Source: a virus
DNA length: 40,026 nt
Virus record (IMG/VR): IMGVR_UViG_3300034106_004094
Coordinates: 1-40,026 of that record
Direction: 5' to 3' (one strand)
Of the stretch, positions 1-9,199 are shown piece by piece. Positions within the stretch are counted from its first letter, which is position 1, and the number at the start of each line of letters is the position of its first letter. The notes below the pieces were generated by a model that searched no databases, was not told the DNA's origin, and was given only the letters and a program-made list of their open reading frames with translations. The position numbers and the translations under genes were made by a program.

Positions 1-97
1 TTCCTAGATGTATCTAGGACTTGGATGCTGATTGCCATATCCATAAAGGACTTAGGTTTCCAGCAGTTCACCCAGTTTAACGTGACCCGCTCTGTCA
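1..97 (-). other. Group I intron in psbA (5' part, runs off left edge)
   Basis: The psbA reading frame breaks off after codon 251 (GCT) and meets a TGA, although D1 should continue for about 109 more residues. The following minus-strand sequence shows group I intron landmarks: a P-like element GAACTGCTGGAAACC and a Q-like element AATCAGCATCCAAG, with TGCTG/CAGCA able to form the P4 helix. The exon ends in U, as group I 5' splice sites require. The R and S elements and the 3' exon lie beyond base 1. A group I intron in psbA is known in cyanophage S-PM2; whether the site is identical cannot be checked here. Confidence 0.8.
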
Positions 98-850
98 AGC
101 CACGATGTTATAAGTCTCTTCTTCTTGTCCGAACTTATAACCATAATTCTGCGATTCAGTTTCAGTAGTTTCACGAACCAGTGAAGAAGTCACTAGTGAA
201 CCGTGCATAGCACTGAAGAGTGAACCACCGAACACACCAGCAACTCCAAGCATATGGAATGGGTGCATAAGGATATTGTGTTCTGCCTGGAACACAAGCA
301 TATAGTTGAAGGTTCCAGAAATACCCAGAGGCATCGCATCAGAGAAAGAACCTTGACCGAAAGGATAGACCAGGAACACGGCAGAAGCAGCAGCAACAGG
401 AGCACTGTAAGCAACCATAATCCAAGGACGCATACCTAGACGGTAGGAGAGTTCCCATTCACGACCCATATAGCAGTAGATGCCGATAAGGAAGTGGAAC
501 ACAATCAGTTGGAAAGGTCCACCATTATAAAGCCATTCATCAAGACTTGCTGCTTCCCAAATAGGATAGAAGTGAAGTCCGATAGCATTAGAAGAAGGAA
601 CAACGGCACCAGAGATGATGTTGTTTCCATACATTAGAGAACCAGCAACAGGTTCACGAATACCGTCAATGTCTACTGGTGGAGCTGCAATAAATGCCAC
701 GATGAAGCAAATAGTAGCAGCAAGTAGTGTCGGAATCATAAGAGTTCCGAACCACCCAACATAAAGACGGTTGTCGGTAGAAGTAACCCACTGGCAAAAA
801 GATTCCCAGAGGTTTTCGCCAGAACGGCGTGAAGCAATTGTAGCAGTCAT
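98..850 (-). CDS. psbA: Photosystem II D1 protein, 5' exon
   Basis: Encodes the first 251 residues of the D1 reaction-centre protein (full family length about 360), including the N-terminal transmembrane helices and the [20 protein letters not shown] and [14 protein letters not shown] segments. Residue 130 falls in GREWELSYR and is Glu, the residue of the high-light D1 form. Phage D1 replaces photodamaged host D1 in the thylakoid and keeps photosynthesis running during infection (established for cyanophages). The frame is interrupted by a group I intron; the rest of the gene lies left of the window. The ATG at 850 lacks a strong Shine-Dalgarno sequence and follows a leader of roughly 160 nt containing a hairpin. 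Confidence 0.97.
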
Positions 851-902
851 TTGTTAAAAAGGGTAAGTAAAAATTCAGGGGGAACTGAACGGTACAGATA
901 TT

Positions 903-925
903 CCTACACCACCCTCCAGTGTAGG
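903..925 (-). promoter_or_regulatory. Hairpin in psbA 5' leader
   Basis: Inverted repeat CCTACAC/GTGTAGG with a 9-nt loop that contains the only GGAGGG-like purine run in the leader. It could influence psbA mRNA stability or translation; this role is inference. Confidence 0.45.
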
Positions 926-1018
926 TATGAGAGACTATGTTTAACCTCCCCATAGGTCTCGGTTAGGTAGAGGACAACATTAAGAATCTGTTACATTTCT
1001 TAACTTGTTGTTGTATTT

Positions 1019-1047
1019 ATCATAGCACTGTCAGGAAATCCTGTCAA
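1019..1047 (-). promoter_or_regulatory. psbA promoter (sigma70-like)
   Basis: TTGACA (1042-1047), a 17-bp spacer, then TATGAT (1019-1024). The start of the spacer holds a small inverted repeat (CAGGA/TCCTG), so the promoter region can also fold. It sits directly upstream of the psbA leader and downstream of the tail-fibre gene that ends at 1058. Confidence 0.85.
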
Positions 1048-1057
1048 GCCCCCTCAA

Positions 1058-2716
1058 TCAAATAGAAGTTACAAGCAAACTCATGCCAGTAACGATTATA
1101 CCAGTATCGGTTCCTTTGTTGCGAATATGAAGTTCAACATAATCATTTTGCTTATGATCGTGAATGTCAGTCAAATGAACAGTATAAAATTGTCCATATG
1201 TTGTGCTATTAACTAAAGTTGCAGAAGACCTAAGAATTGTACCAATTCCTGCGGATGAATTATAATCATAAATTCCAACCTCTACATCAAAATCAATAAA
1301 TGGTCCAGAAGCAGGAACATCTTGAGTGAAAGTAACTGTTGCTTGAGATAAAAACTTTCTATCAGTTGCAACATTATAAGTTACTCTATTATCAGTTGCA
1401 GTAAATTTAGAATTGATTGAACCATCAGTGGTTGTGATTCCTGCAATTTTAGTCCAAATATCCGTAGATCCAATACCAATAACTGTAGGAGTAGAATTAT
1501 TCTTCATATAAAATTGACCAGAAGGAAATGTATTGTCTATACCACGATTTCCTTCAAAGAAACTATCTCTACCATTAATGTCAGTATGAGTACTCACTCC
1601 AATCTTAGTTCCAGGTCCTGAAAAATTACAAGTCTGTATAATAAAACTTTCAGGTTGAGAGAATGTAACACCATCCTGAACTGTGATACCAGTATAACCA
1701 GAAGGAACTACGAATGAACAAACTGTTGTACGAATTCTTCTACTACAAATAAAAGTACTTGGAAAATTAAGAATAGATTTTGTTCCACCAAGTCCAAAGT
1801 TTCCACTAAACAAACACTGATTAAATCCTACGGTTCCTGTCGTTCCGTCAAAAGTCAAATCCTGAGAATTCAAAAATGCACCATCAAGCAAAATAAAATT
1901 ATTATAACTTGAAATAATACCTACCTTTGCACAATCAGTGAAGTTTACCCCAAACCAATCCAGAGCATGAACCGAAGGAATAGAGGCAACAAGATTAATT
2001 GCATAAGGTGCTTCAAACGTAATATTGCGAATTGGAAGTGAATAAACACTACTCAAAAGTGCAACATCAGTAGCAATTCCTGTAGATTTAATTCTGCAAT
2101 TTTCACTTGAACCACCAAGAATCGTTGTGTTATCACCAGCGACTAAACGATCTCCTTGCAAATCAACAGTAGTTGTGAAGAAATAAGTATAATTATCTTT
2201 GAGATTAATTACTCCGTTTACTGCTGGAGGTAAATCATTCTTAGTTCCAACAAAAATAAAGTTTACAACATCATCCAGAAACTTAAATTGAGTTTCACCA
2301 CCTCCACCAATCGTTGCCATCTGCTGTTGGATACGATTGATAAACAATTGATAATGATCATTGAGTTGCTGAAACGTTACAAATTGCTGATCTAATGGTG
2401 TAAGAGGATCAGTATTTTTTACATTTGGAGGTTCATTCAATAAACCTTCATTAAGATTTTTCTTTGGTTGTGGAATAGGAGTATTCTTAAGTTGCTGACG
2501 AAGTTCATAAACTTCATCATGCTGATTCACAACTAAGTTCTGTAAAAAATCAATATTTTCTGTAAGTTGCTGTGTTTGCTCCTTTAATCTATCAACTTCT
2601 GTTTTCTTCTGATCTGCTTCATATTCTTCATAAGTTCTTTTCTTACTAGAAGAACTCTTAGGAGTTGATGGATTCTTCGGACTAACATGATGTAAAATTT
2701 TAGAATACTTATTCAT
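1058..2716 (-). CDS. Tail appendage protein with beta-helix (pectin-lyase-like) domain
   Basis: 552 residues. The N-terminus (about 20-75) is a charged, Gln-rich likely coiled coil. Residues about 90-150 form a module (EPPNVKNTDPLTPL, INRIQQQMATIGGGGET) shared with the long fibre encoded at 9200-11227, which suggests a common attachment or trimerisation role. The middle (about 150-390) has short beta strands and a pattern typical of right-handed beta-helix tailspikes. The last 160 residues (from FYMKNN) form a beta-sandwich-like domain duplicated as the neighbouring small gene. No catalytic residues were identified, so enzymatic activity is not claimed. Likely a host-recognition fibre. A late-type promoter lies about 20 nt upstream. 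Confidence 0.7.
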   Translation of the reverse strand: MNKYSKILHHVSPKNPSTPKSSSSKKRTYEEYEADQKKTEVDRLKEQTQQLTENIDFLQNLVVNQHDEVYELRQQLKNTPIPQPKKNLNEGLLNEPPNVKNTDPLTPLDQQFVTFQQLNDHYQLFINRIQQQMATIGGGGETQFKFLDDVVNFIFVGTKNDLPPAVNGVINLKDNYTYFFTTTVDLQGDRLVAGDNTTILGGSSENCRIKSTGIATDVALLSSVYSLPIRNITFEAPYAINLVASIPSVHALDWFGVNFTDCAKVGIISSYNNFILLDGAFLNSQDLTFDGTTGTVGFNQCLFSGNFGLGGTKSILNFPSTFICSRRIRTTVCSFVVPSGYTGITVQDGVTFSQPESFIIQTCNFSGPGTKIGVSTHTDINGRDSFFEGNRGIDNTFPSGQFYMKNNSTPTVIGIGSTDIWTKIAGITTTDGSINSKFTATDNRVTYNVATDRKFLSQATVTFTQDVPASGPFIDFDVEVGIYDYNSSAGIGTILRSSATLVNSTTYGQFYTVHLTDIHDHKQNDYVELHIRNKGTDTGIIVTGMSLLVTSI

Positions 2717-2734
2717 TCTTATATTCTTTTTTAG

Positions 2735-2742
2735 TATTTATT
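2735..2742 (-). promoter_or_regulatory. Late promoter candidate AATAAATA
   Basis: Seven of eight matches to the T4 late consensus TATAAATA, about 20 nt upstream of the ATG at 2716. Confidence 0.5.
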
Positions 2743-2746
2743 TCAC

Positions 2747-3232
2747 TTATGAAATTGGAGTAAGTAATAAACTCATATCAGTAACGATTATATCAGTATC
2801 AGTTCCTTTATTGCAAATGTAAAGTTCAACATAATCATTTTGACTGTGAGTATGTATATCGGCCAAATAGACAGTATAGAATTTTCCGTAGCTAGTATTC
2901 TTAACTAGAGTAGATGAAGATTTAAGAACTGTACCGATTCCTGATGTTGAGTCGTAATCATAAATTCCAACCTCCACATCATAATCAACAAATGGTCCAG
3001 AAGGAGGTCTTTCTTGAGTAAAAGTAACTGTTGCCTGAGATAAAAATACTTTGTCAACTGCATCAATATAAGTTAATCTATTATCAGTTGGAATAAATTT
3101 AGAATTGATTGAACCATCAGTGGTTGTGATTCCAGCAATTTTTGTCCAGGAATTGACAGAAGTAAATGAAGTTACTTCTGAACTATCTTTCATATAAAAT
3201 TGACCGTATGATATTTCTGTGCTTATAGACAT
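2747..3232 (-). CDS. Small tail protein, stand-alone copy of the C-terminal fibre domain
   Basis: 161 residues from the ATG at 3232 (a TTG four codons upstream is less likely). Almost the whole protein aligns with the last 160 residues of the fibre at 1058-2716: WTKIAGITTTDGSINSKF is identical, and the FDVEVGIYDY/YDVEVGIYDY and YVELHIRNKGTD/YVELYICNKGTD segments match closely. The DNA is also clearly similar, so this is a recent duplication. The start lies 5 nt after the stop of the upstream glycine-rich gene, implying translational coupling. Probably a receptor-binding or cap domain supplied separately; function is inferred from position only. Confidence 0.65.
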   Translation of the reverse strand: MSISTEISYGQFYMKDSSEVTSFTSVNSWTKIAGITTTDGSINSKFIPTDNRLTYIDAVDKVFLSQATVTFTQERPPSGPFVDYDVEVGIYDYDSTSGIGTVLKSSSTLVKNTSYGKFYTVYLADIHTHSQNDYVELYICNKGTDTDIIVTDMSLLLTPIS

Positions 3233-3237
3233 ATTTC

Positions 3238-4170
3238 TTACCAATAATTAATTATTACTAGTCCTGGACCACCATTACCTCCAGGACCACCACCACCAGT
3301 GGTTCCTCCAGCACCTCCACCACCGCCACCAGAACCAAATCCACCATCTCCACCACGAAAACCCTGGAGCGTAGTGCTATTAACAGAAGCACCACCAGAA
3401 CCACCACTAGAAAGTAAAGGTGTCTGAAGTTGTACTCCTGGATTTCCAGTACCAATACCAGCAGGTGCGCCACCCGCTATGGTTGCAAATAGTTGTGCTC
3501 CTGGAGTAGTTATGGCACCTCCAGACTGGTTGGACCCACCACCGCCACCGGCACCACCAGAAAGTAAAGCACCCGTTGCCGGAAAAGAGGCATTACCACC
3601 GGGACCACCTGCAACAGCACCACCGGCAGCACCAACACCACCAGCAAGAGCAACAAACTGACCATATCCACCAATTAGAGTGTTTGCCTGTGTCGCAGCA
3701 ACAGCAGCAGCACCAGCACCACCCACAGCAGCAGCAGTAGGAGCAGTGGCGGCAGTAGCACTCGCAAGTGCAAAACAAACAGTATAAGCAGGAACAAGAT
3801 TAGTAATATAAGGAATTATAGAAACATAAGAACCAATTCCTAAACCACCAGGGTTACCAACCGTAGTAGAAGATGCACCACCTGTTCCACCTCTCCCGGC
3901 AGAAACATATAAAATGTCCGGCAAAAACACGGCAGGAATAGTTACTAAAGTGACTCCACCAGAACCTCCTCCTCCACCACCACCACGGTTGCCTGTTGCA
4001 GGAAATCCACTTGCACCTCCACTTCCACCTCCAATGGCGGTGATTCTCACCATTGTAATTCCTCTAGGTTTTTCCCAAGTTTCCCATACTTGTCCTATAA
4101 TATTAGACTTACCAAAGAAATAATCGGTATTTCCTGATACTGGTTTTGGAAGATGTAAAAGGTCAAGCAT
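3238..4170 (-). CDS. Glycine-rich tail adhesin-like protein
   Basis: 310 residues. After a 45-residue N-terminal part (VWETWEKPRGITMVRITAIG) the protein is dominated by Gly-rich runs (GGGGGGGSGG, GGAGGGGGSN, GGGGGGAGG) spaced by short hydrophobic strands, ending in GLVIINYW. This resembles glycine-rich phage adhesins that fold as polyglycine-II bundles, such as gp38 of T2-like phages, and the Gly-rich domain of many cyanophage tail proteins. GC content is higher than in neighbouring genes because of Gly/Ala codons. The TAA at 3238 overlaps the start region of the next gene. Likely exposed at the fibre tip; specificity unknown. Confidence 0.6.
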   Translation of the reverse strand: MLDLLHLPKPVSGNTDYFFGKSNIIGQVWETWEKPRGITMVRITAIGGGSGGASGFPATGNRGGGGGGGSGGVTLVTIPAVFLPDILYVSAGRGGTGGASSTTVGNPGGLGIGSYVSIIPYITNLVPAYTVCFALASATAATAPTAAAVGGAGAAAVAATQANTLIGGYGQFVALAGGVGAAGGAVAGGPGGNASFPATGALLSGGAGGGGGSNQSGGAITTPGAQLFATIAGGAPAGIGTGNPGVQLQTPLLSSGGSGGASVNSTTLQGFRGGDGGFGSGGGGGGAGGTTGGGGPGGNGGPGLVIINYW

Positions 4171-4173
4171 AAA

Positions 4174-4635
4174 TCAATAATCTCCACCAAATGTTGTTGC
4201 AAACCAAGCACCGTTTGCAGTTGCGGCAATTGTTTGACCTACAAGAAGATAGGTGTTTGCGGGCATAGCAAAGTTTAATGGAACTTCAATTGGATATGCA
4301 GAAGTCGTGTTAGTAATTGTCTGTGCCGGTGCCGCAATATCAGCAATTAATGATGCTTGTGAAGTTGTTGGTGTTCCCGTATTTACTGTTGAGAAATAAA
4401 TTTTAAAAACCGTTGCTGCTGAGTTAATTCCGCTAGTTGTTGAAGAAAATTGAAATCTCATTTTTTGCACATAAGAACCATTTGCTCCTGAAGTAAATGC
4501 AACATACATATTGGTTCCAATTGAAGCAGTACCACCAGAAGTATGAACATTGGTGGAAGATTGTGGAATTTGAATTAAATTAATCTCAGGTGCTCCTGAA
4601 AAAATTGGTGCTGTATTTAAATTAGTTAATGGCAT
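4174..4635 (-). CDS. Small tail/structural protein
   Basis: 153 residues, Ser/Thr/Ala-rich with alternating hydrophobic residues suggesting an all-beta fold (VQKMRFQFSSTTSGINSAATVFKIYFSTV). No recognised family. It starts with a good ribosome binding site (AAGGAGG, about 9 nt before ATG) and ends 3 nt before the glycine-rich gene, so the two are co-translated. Its place between fibre genes suggests a tail-appendage component. No motif specifies a function. Confidence 0.6.
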   Translation of the reverse strand: MPLTNLNTAPIFSGAPEINLIQIPQSSTNVHTSGGTASIGTNMYVAFTSGANGSYVQKMRFQFSSTTSGINSAATVFKIYFSTVNTGTPTTSQASLIADIAAPAQTITNTTSAYPIEVPLNFAMPANTYLLVGQTIAATANGAWFATTFGGDY

Positions 4636-4666
4636 TTATTTAATCCTCCTTTATATTATATGTATC

Positions 4667-7009
4667 TTATGGCATTGCCATTCTATAAGAATATGCTAAC
4701 ATAGATCCAGATAATTTATTAATTGGGTTTCCATCCAAATATCCAGATGTTGTTATTCCAGTAATTCTAGAATCACCAAAAACAGTAAGATTTGATGTGG
4801 CAGTTACAGTATTTATACCAACCCTTCCGGTAGTATCAACTATAAATGGAGTGGTTCCTCCTGCCTGATCATCAACTCTCAGAGCATTTCCAGTTCCGTC
4901 CTGAGTGATTCTTACTAAATCATTATTAGTGGTTCCAGAGAACAAACCAACAAAATCAGTAACACTCACAGATTTAACTGTGAGTATTGCAGTTGGATTT
5001 GTGGTTCCTATACCAACATTAGATAGGGTATGAATTCCAGCAGATGTTGTAATCCATTGAGATGATCCTCCTCCACCTGAAGCAGTAACAGTTACAACAC
5101 CGGAAGAAACTGGAGATACTGTTAAATTAGTACCAAAATCAATTGTTGTAGCAGTTCCAACTAAAACTCCATCATCCCTGATAATAATACCAGAACCAGA
5201 TGCAACAATACCAGTTAATTGAGAACCATCACCCCTGAAGGAATTGGCAGTAATAATACCAGATATTAGTGCATCACCAATGACTGATAATTTAGAAGTT
5301 GGATTTGTAGTTCCAATACCAATATTATAAGAACTATTACCATTGATCCAAGTAGTAGAACCAGAACCAATAACTAGTTGATTAGATCCAGAAACAATTG
5401 GAGTATTTCGATTAAATCCAATAACTATATTTTGCGATCCAGTGATGTTGCCAGATCCGGCAGAAGGACCTAAAAATATATTACAAGATCCAGTAGTGTT
5501 GTAACGTCCTGCGTAGTTACCAAAGAATGTATTATCATTTCCAGATGTATTCGAACGACCAACACCAGGTCCAAAAAAGTTATTAAAGTTTCCAGTATTA
5601 AGACATCCAGAATATGAACCAAAGAAATTATTATTGGATGCACCAGCATTGCATAATCCACTATAGAAACCAAAGAAGTTATTATTGATTCCAGTAGTGT
5701 TGTAACGTCCTGCATTATCACCAAAGAAGTTATTAAAAGATCCAGTGGTGTTACAACGTCCTGCAGAACTTCCGAAGAATATATTATTACCTCCAGTGGT
5801 GTTAGCAAGTCCTGCATTAGGTCCAAAGAAGTTGTTATTAATTCCAGTGGTGTTACAACGTCCAGCATACTGCCCTATAAAGGTGTTATTGGAACCAGTG
5901 GTGTTGAAGTATCCTGCAAAAGGTCCAAAGAAATTATTATTATTTCCAGTAGTATTTTTATAACCACCATAAAAACCAAAGAAGTTGTTATAACAACCAG
6001 AAGTATTAGAATATCCTGCACCACGACCAATAAAGTTATTGTTGTTTCCTGTTGTATTGGAAAATCCTGCAGCACGTCCAAAGAAGTTATTGAAGCTTCC
6101 TGTGGTGTTAGAACTTCCGGCACCAACACCAGCAAAGAAATTATTAGTTCCCGAAGTAATAGAACAACCAGTAGTACTATCACCAATTCTTATATTACTA
6201 GTTCCAAATCCTAATACTCCATTGATTTGAAGTCTTGTTGTTGGATTTGTGGTTCCAATTCCAACATTATCACTATCATTAATAATAAATCTTGGAGTCG
6301 CAGTAGAACTATCAAATACTGTTGTTCCAACAGGAGCAGTTGTTGTAGATGTTGGATTTTTTATAACAATTGCTTGAAGACTATCCGAAATATTATAGAC
6401 TAACTTGGTGAATTGAGATGCCTGATGTTGTGCCCAGATTTCTACTGTGCTATTTGTAGAAATTCCAAGTATTCTTACATCACTTCTAACTGTACCATAA
6501 GAAATATACTCAAAATTAAATGATGCTCTATTTGAAAAATATATTTGAAACGGAGTTTGATTAGTACTTGTCCAGGCACCCAAAACACCAGAGATTGACA
6601 AATGATCAAATGTATTTCCGCTGCTACCTACAGGAAGAGTTGCTAATCTGTAATATGTTGTACTTGCAGGAGCACTCAATCTCCAACCATTTCCAAAAAC
6701 AGAATTAGTAAAATCAGTTGCAATTCCAGTTCCAGGATCTTTAGAAGCAACTAAAACAGAACCAGTTACAATACCACTTACAAAAGCATCACCAGAAATA
6801 GAAAGTTTTGATGATGGATTTGTGCTTCCAATTCCAAGATTTCCACCAATATAAGCACCATTACTTCCAGTAACCTGAAACACCTGTAATGGTGTACCAG
6901 TAGAAGAACCAGAACCTACCAATAAAGGGCCAGCAAAAGTTGCTATTCCAATATTACTAATATTTCTACTCTGATCAACAATAGTGGTATCTGTGACCTT
7001 ATATGACAT
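4667..7009 (-). CDS. Long tail fibre protein with 17-residue repeats
   Basis: 780 residues. Residues about 1-280 contain fibre modules (GNLGIGSTNPSSKL, NVGIGTTNPTTRL). Residues about 284-531 are 14 tandem copies of a 17-residue unit, consensus NTTGxNNNFFGxxAGxx, predicting a regular beta-solenoid shaft. The C-terminal part repeats the NVGIGTTNP module and shares SQWITTSAGIHT with the fibre at 9200-11227. Unlike its neighbours it has no C-terminal S74 chaperone; it ends in LAYSYRMAMP. Likely a trimeric tail fibre that may depend on chaperone domains of other fibres (inference). Cys residues recur inside the repeats (GRCN, GLCN), which is odd for an extracellular shaft. Confidence 0.7.
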   Translation of the reverse strand: MSYKVTDTTIVDQSRNISNIGIATFAGPLLVGSGSSTGTPLQVFQVTGSNGAYIGGNLGIGSTNPSSKLSISGDAFVSGIVTGSVLVASKDPGTGIATDFTNSVFGNGWRLSAPASTTYYRLATLPVGSSGNTFDHLSISGVLGAWTSTNQTPFQIYFSNRASFNFEYISYGTVRSDVRILGISTNSTVEIWAQHQASQFTKLVYNISDSLQAIVIKNPTSTTTAPVGTTVFDSSTATPRFIINDSDNVGIGTTNPTTRLQINGVLGFGTSNIRIGDSTTGCSITSGTNNFFAGVGAGSSNTTGSFNNFFGRAAGFSNTTGNNNNFIGRGAGYSNTSGCYNNFFGFYGGYKNTTGNNNNFFGPFAGYFNTTGSNNTFIGQYAGRCNTTGINNNFFGPNAGLANTTGGNNIFFGSSAGRCNTTGSFNNFFGDNAGRYNTTGINNNFFGFYSGLCNAGASNNNFFGSYSGCLNTGNFNNFFGPGVGRSNTSGNDNTFFGNYAGRYNTTGSCNIFLGPSAGSGNITGSQNIVIGFNRNTPIVSGSNQLVIGSGSTTWINGNSSYNIGIGTTNPTSKLSVIGDALISGIITANSFRGDGSQLTGIVASGSGIIIRDDGVLVGTATTIDFGTNLTVSPVSSGVVTVTASGGGGSSQWITTSAGIHTLSNVGIGTTNPTAILTVKSVSVTDFVGLFSGTTNNDLVRITQDGTGNALRVDDQAGGTTPFIVDTTGRVGINTVTATSNLTVFGDSRITGITTSGYLDGNPINKLSGSMLAYSYRMAMP
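5417..6160 (-). repeat. 17-codon tandem repeat array in tail fibre gene
   Basis: Fourteen 51-bp units (one of 48 bp) encoding NTTG-x-NNNFFG-x-x-AG-x-x. Units differ by substitutions but preserve Asn, Phe and Gly positions, so the repeat is under protein-level constraint and is not a recent slippage product. Confidence 0.9.
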
Positions 7010-7051
7010 CTATTCTCACAGAACTTTTATATTATTTAGGACACAGCGTTA

Positions 7052-9151
7052 TTATTTTAATTTATTTTTCAATTCATCAATTTGTTTCTGTTGTTCTTTC
7101 ACACATTCAATCAGTAATCCAATCAGTCCGTTATAATTGACTGATTTTGGATTTGTATCACTGACCAATTCAGGAATAACTTCTTCAACTTCTTGTGCGA
7201 TAACACCTAAAGAAGATTTTCCAGTTTCATTCCAAGTAAATGTTACACCATTCAGTTGAAGAATCTTATCAATTGGATTTTCAATTACTTGTATATTATC
7301 CTTTAAGTTTCTATCGGAACTTGAGTTAAAGTCAGTTGCAGTAACCACACCAACAAATCTAGCATCTCCAATTACATCAATTCTTGATGTTGGGAGAAGG
7401 GATCCAATACCCAAGCAATTAGTTGAAGTGTTATAAACTATTGAAGTTGTATCAATAAATTGAGTTGATGTTGAGGCACTTGCTCCAGATGCAAATAAAG
7501 GAAATCTAATTTGTGGAGAAACTGTGTCATCCGTAACAGTGATGGTATTTCCACCAATCGCAGATACTGGTTGCCAAGACCATCCTCCACTACCATTAGA
7601 AGTAAGAACAGAACTTGCGCCACCAACATTATTATTAGCATCATAAATTCCACCACGAACTCTTAGGTTTCCACCAACATCTAATAATTGTGTTGGGTTT
7701 GTAATTCCAATACCTGTACTGGTAGAAATATATCCACCACCAGTTACTTGAAGTCTTTGTGTTGCTGTTCCCGTAGAAGTTCCAGATCCAATTAAAACTG
7801 GACCGTTAGTGAATGTTGAAATTCCAGTTACAGAAAGATCGTTAAATTGATTAGGGGCAAAGGCAAGTAAAGTTTCTAATGTTGTTCTTGTTGTAGCATC
7901 AACTGTTTGAATACCAGTAATACTAACTAATCCACCTACAGTACCTAAAACTTGAGTCGCACCTACAAAATAAGAAGTTGAAGTTGTAGCACCAGAAACA
8001 AAAGCACTAGTAGCAGTAACAAATCCTAATGTTGTAGTTCCAGTAACATTAAGACTTCCAAGTGTTCCTACAGAAGTCAAGGAAGAGTTAACAACACCAG
8101 AACCAAGTGTATTATTGCTAAGAACATTAGTTCCATTAATCTGATATGTATTACCCGTAATTAGGTTATGAGTTCCAGTAGTAACAATACCAGAAACAAA
8201 AGCACTAGTAGCAGTAACAAATCCTAATGTTGTAGTTCCAGTAACATTAAGACTTCCAAGTGTTCCAACAGATGTTAGAGAAGAGTTAACAACACCAGAA
8301 CCAAGTGTATTATTGCTAAGAACTGAAGTACCGTTGATTTGGTAAGTATTACCTGTAGTAGCATTAAATCCACCACCAGTTGTGATACCAGAAACATTAA
8401 TATTTCTTGCTCGTATATCAGTAGCATCTAGATAAGTATCAAAAACAGTAAAACCAGCACCAACAGTTAATCTACTACCATTTTGAACTGTTGAGGTATT
8501 ACCAATAGAAACACCATAGTTAAATATCCAAGCATCAGTACCCAATCCAGAATAATGACCCTGCCTAATCCACATAATTTGTTTATATGTGGATGGACTG
8601 TTATTTACACCATCAATCGGGATTGTAAGGATTGGTGTTCCTACAGTTGATGCAATAGAAATACCACCGTGATTTGCTGTTATGTCTGTAGAAATATCAT
8701 TATTATTTGCATCAGTTGTAACGCCAAGTGTGATGTCACGGTCATTAATTTGCAGTTGTTGTGCATTTAACTGTGTTGTTGTGCCACCAATTGTAACATT
8801 TCCAGAAACATTAAGATTTCCAGAAACTGTTAATCCACTTGATTGAGTAACAACACTTGCTGGCGCAGTTCCAGTTAAATTATTAGCAATTTGGTAAAAT
8901 GAACCAGGTTGACTATTTAAGAATTGAACATTTAAATTATTTACTAATGTTGAAGAAGCAACAGAAATTGGAGCAGTTCCGGAAGCAACATTAGAAGAAA
9001 ATTGACTTGCGGTTATAATTCCAGTTGCTAAAGTATTACCTATAACATGCAATACTGATGTTGGGTTTGTAGTACCAACTCCAACAGCAGCAGCATTAAT
9101 AATATTTCTAGAATCATCAATAATTGTACTGTTTAGAATTCTAAATGCCAT
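7052..9151 (-). CDS. Tail fibre with C-terminal S74 intramolecular chaperone
   Basis: 699 residues. The body holds repeated beta modules (NVSGNVTIGGTT, VGIGTTNPTS) and two copies of a 66-residue block (YQINGT to VSG). The C-terminal 95 residues match a peptidase S74/endosialidase chaperone: SSSDRNLKDNI with the Ser and Lys expected for self-cleavage, LNGVTFTWN, GVIAQEVEEVIPELV, VNYNGLIGLL, then a terminal coiled coil (QQKQIDELKNKLK). Such domains drive trimer folding and are then released. Expressed from a CATAAATA late promoter about 34 nt upstream. Likely receptor-binding fibre. Confidence 0.85.
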   Translation of the reverse strand: MAFRILNSTIIDDSRNIINAAAVGVGTTNPTSVLHVIGNTLATGIITASQFSSNVASGTAPISVASSTLVNNLNVQFLNSQPGSFYQIANNLTGTAPASVVTQSSGLTVSGNLNVSGNVTIGGTTTQLNAQQLQINDRDITLGVTTDANNNDISTDITANHGGISIASTVGTPILTIPIDGVNNSPSTYKQIMWIRQGHYSGLGTDAWIFNYGVSIGNTSTVQNGSRLTVGAGFTVFDTYLDATDIRARNINVSGITTGGGFNATTGNTYQINGTSVLSNNTLGSGVVNSSLTSVGTLGSLNVTGTTTLGFVTATSAFVSGIVTTGTHNLITGNTYQINGTNVLSNNTLGSGVVNSSLTSVGTLGSLNVTGTTTLGFVTATSAFVSGATTSTSYFVGATQVLGTVGGLVSITGIQTVDATTRTTLETLLAFAPNQFNDLSVTGISTFTNGPVLIGSGTSTGTATQRLQVTGGGYISTSTGIGITNPTQLLDVGGNLRVRGGIYDANNNVGGASSVLTSNGSGGWSWQPVSAIGGNTITVTDDTVSPQIRFPLFASGASASTSTQFIDTTSIVYNTSTNCLGIGSLLPTSRIDVIGDARFVGVVTATDFNSSSDRNLKDNIQVIENPIDKILQLNGVTFTWNETGKSSLGVIAQEVEEVIPELVSDTNPKSVNYNGLIGLLIECVKEQQKQIDELKNKLK
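7991..8125 (-). repeat. 135-bp imperfect direct repeat, copy 1
   Basis: About 135 bp repeated at 8189-8323 with only a few differences, offset 198 bp (66 codons), so frame is preserved. It encodes the duplicated block containing GSGVVNSSLTSVGTLG and FVTATSAFVSG. Probably unequal recombination or gene conversion within the fibre. Confidence 0.85.
8189..8323 (-). repeat. 135-bp imperfect direct repeat, copy 2
   Basis: Partner of 7991-8125. Differences cluster around the codons for TSVGT; flanks are nearly identical. Confidence 0.85.
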
Positions 9152-9184
9152 CTATCCTACCTTACAGTAATTTGTTCTTTTTTT

Positions 9185-9192
9185 TATTTATG
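9185..9192 (-). promoter_or_regulatory. Late promoter candidate CATAAATA
   Basis: Seven of eight to T4 late consensus, about 34 nt upstream of the S74 fibre start at 9151. Confidence 0.55.
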
Positions 9193-9199
9193 TTTACTA

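Noticed and set aside
3479-4123. Pro-rich plus-strand frames and Cys/Trp-rich minus frame in the glycine-rich gene
   Set aside because: Frame shadows of GGN-codon runs.
5417-6160. Regular repeat resembling a CRISPR array
   Set aside because: Unit is 51 bp, codes for a continuous protein repeat, and has no spacers.
5745-6230. Plus- and minus-strand frames overlapping the 17-residue repeats
   Set aside because: Repeats keep alternative frames open by periodicity; only the Asn/Phe/Gly frame has start, ribosome binding site and fibre context.
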